Source of the DNA: Paradesertivirga sp036399495
GTDB lineage: Bacteria > Bacteroidota > Bacteroidia > Sphingobacteriales > Sphingobacteriaceae
Direction of reading: 5' to 3'
Length of the DNA: 64,000 bases
NCBI GenBank assembly: GCA_036399495.1
Contig: DASWMZ010000011.1
Coordinates: 1-64,000, forward strand
This document shows, one piece after another, positions 8,692-16,128 of this stretch; position 1 is the first letter of the stretch, and every line of letters begins with the position of its first letter. A program made the translations under genes and the position numbers. Below the pieces are notes generated by a model. The model did no database searches and was not told the DNA's origin. It worked only from the letters and a program-made list of their open reading frames with translations.

Positions 8692-8724
8692 CCGCCGCAC
8701 TGTACCAGCAGTTTTTGACGGCGG
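8692..8724. promoter_or_regulatory. GC-rich hairpin upstream of the Cys-containing small gene
   Basis: CCGCCG (8692-8697) pairs with CGGCGG (8719-8724), with an inner ACTG/CAGT pairing (8699-8702, 8709-8712). It stands out in an AT-rich region about 95 bases before ATG 8819. It could be a terminator of something lost, or a leader structure. It does not match a riboswitch I know. Confidence 0.35.
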
Positions 8725-8818
8725 CTATGGAATGATTTTTCTGTAGTGCTATAGTTTTTTGGATTATTTATACCTTCGCTGTTTGCAGTTCGGAATTTCA
8801 GGAAGATAGATTTGTAAA

Positions 8819-9187
8819 ATGTTCAGGAAGTTATTAGCGGTTCTTTTGATAGTTTGCCTGCAAAGTTTAAGCTTTGCAGGGTTGCTGGCTGTGCTTAGCT
8901 TCAAGGTGAACAAAGACTATATTGCAGCTAACATCTGTGTAAACAGGGCAAAGCCGAAGCTGAATTGTCAGGGTAAATGTTACCTGGCCAAAACGCAGAA
9001 AAAAGCTACAGAACAAAAAGATGCCAGCGAATACACTCTAAAAGTTAGCTATTTTCTTGTGTCGGTAATGGAAAGGGTATCGCCGCTTTTTGTTTGCTCG
9101 CCAAAAATCGATTACAATCAAGAAAACAATAATGGGCGGTCTAAAGGCTGGCCCAGACAATCCTTTCATCCGCCGGGGATTATTTAG
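8819..9187 (+). CDS. Small exported Cys-motif protein upstream of a TonB receptor
   Basis: This 122-residue protein has an N-terminal hydrophobic signal or anchor (about residues 4-28). A conserved-looking cysteine cluster follows, with Cys40, Cys50 and Cys54 in NICVNRAKPKLNCQGKCYL, one more Cys near residue 94, and a polar, Pro/His-containing tail SFHPPGII. I know this layout from small genes beside TonB receptors and metal-related genes in Bacteroidota, but the family has no proven function. Cysteine spacing suggests metal binding or a disulfide. It precedes the receptor at 9291 by about 100 nt on the same strand, so it probably belongs to that uptake unit. A possible promoter with TTTTTTGG near 8755 and TATACCTTCG near 8771 lies about 45 bases upstream. 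Confidence 0.65.
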   Translation: MFRKLLAVLLIVCLQSLSFAGLLAVLSFKVNKDYIAANICVNRAKPKLNCQGKCYLAKTQKKATEQKDASEYTLKVSYFLVSVMERVSPLFVCSPKIDYNQENNNGRSKGWPRQSFHPPGII

Positions 9188-9290
9188 AATTCTTTAGATA
9201 CCTGCTTTCGCAGGATATCTCTGAACGGTTTCTGATTTTTTAGAATAACTGTTTCCTTCAATTTTCAGGAATAATTTAAAAGATACTAAA

Positions 9291-11591
9291 ATGAAAAAGC
9301 TAGCTCTTTTTGTGGCAATGCTTTGCTTATGTATAGGCGATACAATTGCCCAAACCATCGAAATACAAGGCAAAGTGGTAGATAAATTAACCGGGGAACC
9401 AATTTCGGGCGCTTCCTTAAAAGTTAAAAATATAAGTGCAGGCAAAACCGATGTTTCCGGAAGCTTCAAAATACGCACTACAGAAGCCGACAGCATATTG
9501 ATTACTTGCCCAGGTTTTAAATCTTGTTGGGTTCATCCGCACGGCGATTTAAATCTGATAGAACTAGAACAGGAATCCCAAACTCTCAAAGAAATAGTGG
9601 TTACAGCGGGCCGCGCAACAGAACGCAGACGTGATGCCCCCGTTGCCCTGAGCACATTGAGTACCCTAACCATAAAAGAAACCAAACCCACGTCTCTCGA
9701 CCAGGTGCTTAATAAAGCAAGCGGAGTTTTTATGGTCGATTTAGGGAATGAGCAGCATCAGATGAGCATACGCCAACCCATGACTACCAAAAGTCTTTTT
9801 CTCTATCTGGAAGATGGAATTCCGGTGCGCACAACCGGCTTATACAATCATAATGCTTTAATTGAGGTTAATATGGCCTCAATCAGGCAAATTGAGATAC
9901 TTCGAGGCCCCGCGTCGGCAATGTATGGCGCGGAGGCAATTGGCGGAGCAGTGAATGTGATAACTTTATCACCACCTGCGAACTCAACAGGTCAGGTTAG
10001 TGTTCAGGCAAATACAAACGGTTACAGACGCACCGATATTCAATACGGAGATACTTATGGCAAAGCAGGGTTTTTAATTTCGGGGTATTACGCCAGCAAT
10101 AATAACGGGCGGCTACAGCATAGTGATTTCAACAAGGCTGCTATCACGTTAAAAGGCAATTACAATTTCAATAACAACACTCGACTTATAAATAGCTTTT
10201 CTTACAATAATTACTATAGCGACATGTTCGGCGCATTAGACAGTACTCAATTTGCCGGGCGTAATTTTTCGTCTTTAAACGAATTTACCTTCCGGAAAGT
10301 AAAGGCATTGCGTTTCAAATCACAACTCAATCACCAATGGAATGAGTTTGCCGAAACAAAGGCCTCATTGGTTTACAGAAACAACAGCATCGACCAAAAT
10401 CCGTCTTACAGGATAAAAAATGATTACCGACGCGTATCCGGCAATACTTTTACAGGAAATCCACTAAAAGCGCATGGCGAAATCAACACCAGTCAGTTTA
10501 ATACGTTTGCCTTCTTCCTGCAACACGACCAAAAGCTGGAAAAGACCAAAAGCAAAATAAGTGCAGGTTTGAATGTCGATTTCAGTCCATCTCATTTCTA
10601 TTCAAACTATATTAAAATCGACAAAAATGCGGCGGGCTATTACACCGGATATTCAGAGACGGATTCTGCTTTAAGCCACTACGCGACAGATATTACAAAC
10701 CTCGCATCGTATCTGAATTTTAATCAGGATATTATAAAAGGACTAAAACTGGTGGCAGCCCTGCGTTATGATTATTACCATTACAATTATCAAAACAACT
10801 TGTCGCGCGCTTCCTTTTCGGGAGCTCCCTCCACCAAAAATGAATTTCAGACAGTAACACCAAAACTTGGTTTCACCTACAATTATAAAAGCATCGGGTT
10901 CTATACAAATTACAGTCAGGGGTTTGTGCCCCCGCAAATCAGCGAACTATATCAGGGTGTGAAAGTGCCTTATCTCTCACCACAAACTTTTTTTAACGCT
11001 GAAGTAGGCGGATGGCTGGAACTAAACAAAGGAAAAGTATTTGCTGACTGGAGCGTTTACAACATGAAGGGTACTAATGAAATCATCTCCGTTTTAGCTG
11101 ATGATGGTTCTTTTAAAAATGAGAACGCAGGTAAGACGCTTCATCAGGGAGTGGAATACGGTATAAACTACAAACCATCTGCCGAGTGGAAGCTTAGAGC
11201 GGGAGCGGCGAACGCCAGGCATGTGTTTGTTCAGTATGTGGAAAGAGGAATTAGTTACAGTGGAAAGATAATGGCTGGCGCTCCTCGCTTTCTTTTGAAT
11301 GGCGAAGCTTCCTTTAAGCCAGCGTTCATAAAAGGGCTGCGGGCAAGTTTAGAATGGCAACACCAGAGCGACTATTGGCTTGACAATGCAAACTCCAAAA
11401 AATATAATGGTTTTGATGTTTTTAATTTTCGCACCGGCTATGAGTTTAAGCGTTTTGAGATTTGGCTGAATGTGCTCAATGCCACCGACCGTTATTATTC
11501 TGTGGCTGCAAGTAAATCGGCTTCGGGTTATAGTTATAATCTCGGTCAGCCCCGAACTTTCAATACTGGGATAGCTTATCAGTTGAAATAA
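9291..11591 (+). CDS. TonB-dependent receptor with carboxypeptidase-D-like N-terminal domain
   Basis: This 766-residue outer-membrane importer has a signal peptide (1-20, ending TIAQ) and a carboxypeptidase regulatory-like beta-sandwich (about 24-95, QGKVVDKLTGEPISGASLKV). The plug (about 115-225) shows FLYLEDGIPVRT and EILRGPASAMYGAEAIGGAVNV, and a barrel follows to the C-terminus (GIAYQLK). The plug resembles metal-chelate (siderophore or copper type) receptors rather than SusC: it is short and not followed by SusD. The upstream small Cys-motif protein supports a metal-related substrate, but the ligand cannot be read from sequence. The start at ATG 9291 puts the signal peptide at the N-terminus. 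Confidence 0.88.
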   Translation: MKKLALFVAMLCLCIGDTIAQTIEIQGKVVDKLTGEPISGASLKVKNISAGKTDVSGSFKIRTTEADSILITCPGFKSCWVHPHGDLNLIELEQESQTLKEIVVTAGRATERRRDAPVALSTLSTLTIKETKPTSLDQVLNKASGVFMVDLGNEQHQMSIRQPMTTKSLFLYLEDGIPVRTTGLYNHNALIEVNMASIRQIEILRGPASAMYGAEAIGGAVNVITLSPPANSTGQVSVQANTNGYRRTDIQYGDTYGKAGFLISGYYASNNNGRLQHSDFNKAAITLKGNYNFNNNTRLINSFSYNNYYSDMFGALDSTQFAGRNFSSLNEFTFRKVKALRFKSQLNHQWNEFAETKASLVYRNNSIDQNPSYRIKNDYRRVSGNTFTGNPLKAHGEINTSQFNTFAFFLQHDQKLEKTKSKISAGLNVDFSPSHFYSNYIKIDKNAAGYYTGYSETDSALSHYATDITNLASYLNFNQDIIKGLKLVAALRYDYYHYNYQNNLSRASFSGAPSTKNEFQTVTPKLGFTYNYKSIGFYTNYSQGFVPPQISELYQGVKVPYLSPQTFFNAEVGGWLELNKGKVFADWSVYNMKGTNEIISVLADDGSFKNENAGKTLHQGVEYGINYKPSAEWKLRAGAANARHVFVQYVERGISYSGKIMAGAPRFLLNGEASFKPAFIKGLRASLEWQHQSDYWLDNANSKKYNGFDVFNFRTGYEFKRFEIWLNVLNATDRYYSVAASKSASGYSYNLGQPRTFNTGIAYQLK

Positions 11592-11714
11592 GATTGTTAA
11601 AAATTGAATAATGAATGCAGGTAGAGCCTTTCTCCCTTACAATAAAAGATAAAAATTAAACTAAACAAAGAATTTTTTCTCGGGTTACATAAATTAAATA
11701 AAAAATAAACTCCT

Positions 11715-11951
11715 ATGAAAAAGATTATTAAAATGGCAATTATGCCGGCTATGGCAATTTTTCTTTTGGCCACTTACCCTGCAATCGGGCAAACAACTAG
11801 CGACGCTGATGCTTCAACAACTGCTATGACTGAAAGTGATGACGATGATGACAAAGATTATGGTTGGATTGGCTTGCTCGGCCTTGCTGGTCTTTTAGGT
11901 TTAAAACGTAACAAAGATAATCACAACCACAAAACAACGGTTAATCATTAA
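11715..11951 (+). CDS. Small WGxxGxxG-type membrane-tail protein
   Basis: This 78-residue protein has a signal peptide (about 1-25, ending AIGQ), a short Thr/Ser/Asp-rich middle with a DDDDDK acidic stretch, then YGWIGLLGLAGLLGLKR followed by a basic, His/Asn-rich tail. The W-G-hydrophobic-GL repeat followed by basic residues matches the WGxxGxxG C-terminal sorting-like motif described for small bacterial proteins, thought to anchor or target processed peptides. It lies 123 nt downstream of the TonB receptor on the same strand and ends before a strong terminator, so it may be co-expressed. The function is unknown. Confidence 0.7.
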   Translation: MKKIIKMAIMPAMAIFLLATYPAIGQTTSDADASTTAMTESDDDDDKDYGWIGLLGLAGLLGLKRNKDNHNHKTTVNH

Positions 11952-11973
11952 TTATTAGAACAATGGAATCTTG

Positions 11974-12003
11974 GTAGTAGCGGCAATATTCTGCCGTTAC
12001 TAC
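11974..12003 (+). terminator. Rho-independent terminator after the small WGxxGxxG gene
   Basis: GTAGTAGCGGCA (11974-11985) pairs with TGCCGTTACTAC (11992-12003) with one G-T pair around a six-base loop, followed by TTT. It closes the 8819-11951 unit. Confidence 0.8.
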
Positions 12004-12130
12004 TTTGTAAGTATTTCCTCCTGCTTATTCAAGTCTTTTTACCCGGAGTAATAGAATGGAGGCTAAGAAATAAGGCGGAAATATAAGAGCAGATCTTTTT
12101 CATTAAAAAAATTACACAAATTAAAAGGAT

Positions 12131-12160
12131 TTAGCATCAATAATTAACTCTTGATGCTAA
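12131..12160. terminator. Second hairpin in the convergent gap
   Basis: TTAGCATCAA (12131-12140) pairs perfectly with TTGATGCTAA (12151-12160). A and T runs flank both arms, so it can stop transcription in either direction, most likely for the minus-strand gene ending at 12315. Apart from these two hairpins, the 363-base gap 11952-12314 holds no gene I can support. Confidence 0.6.
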
Positions 12161-12314
12161 AATGGTCCATGTAAATTAAGGAATGCTTTCTCAGTCGCGC
12201 ATCATGGTGTATCCTGATTAGGAGCAAGTTTCTGATTTGTGGCGAAAGTTATTGAATTCGCTAACAGAACCAGCTGTTTGAATATTAAGCTTGGGCAGTG
12301 CTGAAAAATGCTTT

Positions 12315-12782
12315 TTATTTTGAAGATTCTCGGTCAAAGATCCAAATGTTATGATGATTCTTAGGCTTACCCGTAAATACCTCGTCTGCAATAAATTCAT
12401 TTTGATTATTTCCGAACCTGTAATTAACAGCGTTCTTTATAATATTCATTCCCCATATCGTTGACTGTAAATCACCATCCTTACGCTCCAATTTACCTTT
12501 GAGAAGGAGTTTCATCCGTCTGGTCTTACCATCTGCAATCATCCTTAAACTTAATCTTCTTCTCTTTTTGCCATATAAGTGATACCTGGTCAACTTAAAT
12601 TTATCACCATCTTGTTTAATTATAAAAACACTGCCTGTTAATCCGGGAGGTCGGCTTTCTAATTGACTTTTTTTTAAGTTCAATACCCAGGTTCCTGTAA
12701 AGTTAGGTGATTGTGCCGATAGTTGCGCTTGATAAACAAAGAGTCCGAGTACTGTCAGAAAGATTTTTATATTATTTAACAT
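12315..12782 (-). CDS. Secreted hypothetical protein with FxGTW start motif
   Basis: This 155-residue protein has a signal peptide (about 1-23, ending LSAQ). It is followed directly by NFTGTWVLNLKKSQLE and alternating strands with KQDGDKF, GKTRRMKL and STIWGMN, ending in a positively charged tail. The opening F-x-G-T-W plus 'KS' motif is common in small secreted lipocalin-like or calycin-type beta-sandwich proteins of soil bacteria, which are mostly unnamed. There is no lipobox and no catalytic motif. It is divergent from the esterase gene at 12957, with about 170 bases between the two starts. The role is unknown. Confidence 0.6.
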   Translation of the reverse strand: MLNNIKIFLTVLGLFVYQAQLSAQSPNFTGTWVLNLKKSQLESRPPGLTGSVFIIKQDGDKFKLTRYHLYGKKRRRLSLRMIADGKTRRMKLLLKGKLERKDGDLQSTIWGMNIIKNAVNYRFGNNQNEFIADEVFTGKPKNHHNIWIFDRESSK

Positions 12783-12956
12783 GCTTTAAAAATAGAGATT
12801 CACGGAAAGACTTCTTGAAGTTTAACATGATTTAACAAATGAGAGCATTTGCAACTGTGCGCTATATGAAATAAGATTTTAGTTCTTATTTTAGTGCCTG
12901 AACAAGCTACGGCATTCTAATACCCCATAGCCTTGGCCTCTCCAATTAAAGAAACT

Positions 12957-15305
12957 ATGCTTAAAATATTTGATCTTAGTAAATTCAAAATCGTTATTTA
13001 TCATCGGCTGGTGATTCTTTTTCTTGCGATATTCCTGAGCTCGCTTGCCCAGGCACAAACTAAATCCCCCTTTCAAAAAGGGGTTAAACGCATTTTATTC
13101 CTGGGTAACAGTATTACCTATTCGGGCGAGTACATTACCGATATTGAGGCGTATTTTATTACGCATTACCCAAATCAACGCTATGAATTTATAAATGCTG
13201 GTCTACCCAGCGAGACCGTATCCGGACTGAGTGAGCCTGGCCATGCAGGCGGTGCCTTTCCACGTCCCGATTTACACGAACGCCTCGGTAGGGTATTAAG
13301 CCAAATTAAGCCCGACCTGGTTTTTGCTTGCTACGGCATGAACGATGGTGTTTATTTGCCTTTAGATGCGGCCCGTTTTGGGGCCTTTCAAACGGGGATC
13401 AAATGGCTCCATACAGAACTTGAAAAAAGTGGTGTTAAAAGGATTATCCATTTAACCCCTCCCGTACACGATGATACAGCCCTGGGCACAAAAGGGTATA
13501 ATCTGGTATTAGATAAATATTCAGAATGGCTACTGAGCCAAAGGGATTCGCTTAAATGGGAAGTAGCCGATATCCATACGCCGATGACCCGTTACCTGGA
13601 AACTAAAAGGCAAACCCAGGCAAATTTTAAGCTGGCTAATGATGGAGTACATCCGAGCGAACTAGGTCACTGGCTCATGGCCCGCGCTACCCTGGAATAC
13701 CTCGGCGAAAAAGTAGGAGAGTCCCCTGATGTATTAAGCACCATGACTTCGCAACCTCGTGCAAAAGAAATTTTTGGATTAGTGGCCCAACGGCAGGCTA
13801 TAATGAAAGATGCCTGGCTCGCAGCCACCGGTCATAAGCGGCCTGGAATGTCGCCAGGGCTGCCTTTGGCTGAAGCCCAACAAAGGTATGTGCAGTTGGA
13901 AAAGCGACTTGAATCTACTTTAAAAGGCACGGTGGGTATAAGAGTTCGGGTAGCCTGTATTGGCAACAGCATAACGCAAGGGGCCGGGCTTGCCTCCCCG
14001 CAGATAGAATCCTATCCGGCACAGTTGCAAAACCTGTTGGGTCTGGATTATGAAGTATTAAATTTTGGAGTAAGTTCTAAGACTGTGATGCAGACCGATA
14101 ATTCTTACCGTGCTACACCACAATATCAGGAAGCCCTAGCCTCTAACCCCGATATAGTAATTATAAAGCTAGGCACTAACGATAGCCGGTCGCCTTATAA
14201 ATTAAAAATAGAACGGGATTTTGTTACGGATTACAAAAAACTGGTGCAGACTTTCCGCGAATTGCCATCCAAGCCACGAATTATTCTGGCTCTGCCGGCC
14301 GCCTCTTATTTAATCGATACGGCCAGGCAAACCGATGCCGTTATTTCAGGAAAGATTACATCTGGCATTCGGCAGGTAGCTTTTGATGAAAAGCTTGAAC
14401 TGGTAGATCTGCATTCCATTACCCTGGAAAAGCCGGCATTGTTTCCCGACCAGCTGCATCCTAATGCTGCCGGTGCGTCTTTGCTAGCGAAGCGTTTGGC
14501 TGCTTACTTAAAGAGTAAAACCGTTCCTGATTTCGATATTTTCAAGAAACTAAAGCAACCTTATACGGTAGAGAGTTATTACGGATATGATTGCGCTAAA
14601 TTTAAATTAGCAGGCCGGGAGGCATTCATTGTGAAGCCACGTGTGGTTGCAAAAGGACAGCCTTGGGTATGGAGAGCCAGATTTTTTGGTCATGAAGCTC
14701 AAACTGATATCGCTTTGTTAGATCGTGGCTTTCATGTAGTGTATATCGATGCTGTTGAATTATTTGGCAACCAGGAAGCTGTGAATATTTGGAATAGTTT
14801 TTACACCCTGCTTCGGAAGGGCGGCTTAGCCAAAAAAGCAGTGCTTGAAGCTATGAGCCGTGGTGGAGTATATGCTTATAATTGGGCTGCCCAAAATCCA
14901 AAGAAAGTAGCGGCGGTATACGCCGATGCGCCGGTGTTGGATATGCGGAGCTGGCCAGGCGGGCAAGGAAAAGGCTCTGGCAGTGCCAATGATTGGAAAA
15001 ATTTCAAAGCAGCGTACGGTTACGCTACAGAAGAAGAAACAAAAAGCTTTAAAAATAATCCACTGGATAAGGTAGCAAAAATCGTAAAGGGTAAATACCC
15101 TATGCTGCATGTAGTGGGCGATGCCGACGATGTGGTTCCTGTAGCAGAGAATACAACTTTATTTGAGCAACAGGTAAAAGCTTTAGGCGGAGATATAACA
15201 GTAATTCATAAACCCGGAGTAGGCCATCACCCACACAGTTTAGCCAACCCACAGCCAATTGTTGATTTTATTTTAAAAGCGGTTTATGGAAAGACTGATT
15301 TATAG
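12957..15305 (+). CDS. Three-domain esterase: two SGNH hydrolases plus an alpha/beta hydrolase
   Basis: This 782-residue secreted protein (signal peptide about 15-33, ending AQAQ) joins three hydrolase domains. Domain 1 (about 40-245) and domain 2 (about 325-515) are SGNH/GDSL type: block I Ser52 in ILFLGNSITYSG and Ser338 in ACIGNSITQGAG, block III GMNDGV and GTNDSR, and block V DGVHPSELG and LFPDQLHPNAAG (His near 501). Domain 3 (about 525-780) is an alpha/beta hydrolase with Ser634 in EAMSRGGVYAYN, acid in GDADDVVPV and His in GVGHHPHS. Such enzymes remove acetyl or methyl groups from plant glycans; a role on pectin or xylan is inferred. I chose ATG 12957 over TTG 12933 because it places the signal peptide normally. 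No companion genes flank it. Confidence 0.85.
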   Translation: MLKIFDLSKFKIVIYHRLVILFLAIFLSSLAQAQTKSPFQKGVKRILFLGNSITYSGEYITDIEAYFITHYPNQRYEFINAGLPSETVSGLSEPGHAGGAFPRPDLHERLGRVLSQIKPDLVFACYGMNDGVYLPLDAARFGAFQTGIKWLHTELEKSGVKRIIHLTPPVHDDTALGTKGYNLVLDKYSEWLLSQRDSLKWEVADIHTPMTRYLETKRQTQANFKLANDGVHPSELGHWLMARATLEYLGEKVGESPDVLSTMTSQPRAKEIFGLVAQRQAIMKDAWLAATGHKRPGMSPGLPLAEAQQRYVQLEKRLESTLKGTVGIRVRVACIGNSITQGAGLASPQIESYPAQLQNLLGLDYEVLNFGVSSKTVMQTDNSYRATPQYQEALASNPDIVIIKLGTNDSRSPYKLKIERDFVTDYKKLVQTFRELPSKPRIILALPAASYLIDTARQTDAVISGKITSGIRQVAFDEKLELVDLHSITLEKPALFPDQLHPNAAGASLLAKRLAAYLKSKTVPDFDIFKKLKQPYTVESYYGYDCAKFKLAGREAFIVKPRVVAKGQPWVWRARFFGHEAQTDIALLDRGFHVVYIDAVELFGNQEAVNIWNSFYTLLRKGGLAKKAVLEAMSRGGVYAYNWAAQNPKKVAAVYADAPVLDMRSWPGGQGKGSGSANDWKNFKAAYGYATEEETKSFKNNPLDKVAKIVKGKYPMLHVVGDADDVVPVAENTTLFEQQVKALGGDITVIHKPGVGHHPHSLANPQPIVDFILKAVYGKTDL

Positions 15306-15433
15306 CTTCTAGAGGGCAAATATCAATTAGAAATTCAATAGTAGATTGATTACTGTAAGAGGGAGACTGCTCATTTACGATCGAAATAAAGTGTCTGGTA
15401 GATTTCAACATAACATGCGTAAATCACGGACAG

Positions 15434-15503
15434 TTATTTTGATAAAATGATTCCGTCCATTTCCGGCATACTAATGTCGGTGAGTACATGAATAACAGGA
15501 ATT
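15434..15503 (-). pseudogene. Fragment of a response-regulator receiver domain
   Basis: Read on the minus strand, this short stretch gives IPVIHVLTDISMPEMDGI then ILSK and a stop. The D-I-S-M-P-E-M-D-G string is the phospho-acceptor region of a receiver domain. No intact frame surrounds it within the 416-base gap 15306-15721, although coding-like pieces continue to about 15640. I read it as a relic, perhaps of a further copy of the regulator at 15722. The rest of the gap shows nothing I can name. Confidence 0.45.
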
Positions 15504-15721
15504 GGTTTCCAGATGGCACTTTGCCTAAATATCAATGTTTTCGAGGGAGGCTATGAATTCTGTTCCCTCGCTATTAGTGCTCCTATGCTTGTAACTTCCT
15601 TTCCAATAGTAGCCGCTATACGTACAAAAGACTCGTTGTCCAATATTCCCCCTCAAGTCTAAAGATTATCTTTATATACGGGAAAAATAATTATTGTTGT
15701 AAGCTGCCCTCTTGAATAAAT

Positions 15722-16114
15722 TCAGTTACTATCTTTCACAATTTCTTTTAAGTTCTCCAACTTTATTGGTTTTGAAATGAAACCTTTTACAAGTGCACAA
15801 CCTTTTGCCTTTGCTTCGTCATTAGCATCCACTGAAGAGGAAACTATATGAATTGTCAAATATTTGTGAACCTCTGGTCCATAAGACTCAGTTTCTTTAA
15901 GAAACTCCCACCCATTCATATATGGCATATTTATGTCCAGCAGAACAAAACTTGGTTCACATTCATTATCCTCCAAATATAAAGTTTTTATATACAAAAG
16001 AGCGTCCACAGGGTTTGTGAACACTTCAACCTGTGCTTCCTTGTCTAGCCGCCGGATGGTAAACTTGCTGATCATGTTACAGGCCGGTTCATCATCCACT
16101 ACAATAAATCTCAT
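15722..16114 (-). CDS. Single-domain response regulator
   Basis: This 130-residue receiver domain has no output domain. Acidic pocket D7/D8 is in MRFIVVDDEP, the phospho-acceptor is Asp60 in FVLLDINMPYMNG, the Ser switch is in IHIVSSSVD, and the conserved Lys is in GFISKPIKLENL. It likely passes phosphate between kinases or acts by protein binding. It starts 15 nt after the end of the large PAS kinase on the same strand, so it is probably that kinase's partner and the last gene of the block beginning at 20697. Confidence 0.9.
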   Translation of the reverse strand: MRFIVVDDEPACNMISKFTIRRLDKEAQVEVFTNPVDALLYIKTLYLEDNECEPSFVLLDINMPYMNGWEFLKETESYGPEVHKYLTIHIVSSSVDANDEAKAKGCALVKGFISKPIKLENLKEIVKDSN

Positions 16115-16128
16115 TGTCTTCCTTCCAT

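Noticed and set aside
8640..8818. Possible cobalamin or other riboswitch before the Cys-motif gene
   Set aside because: A strong hairpin is present, but I find none of the conserved boxes of a known riboswitch.
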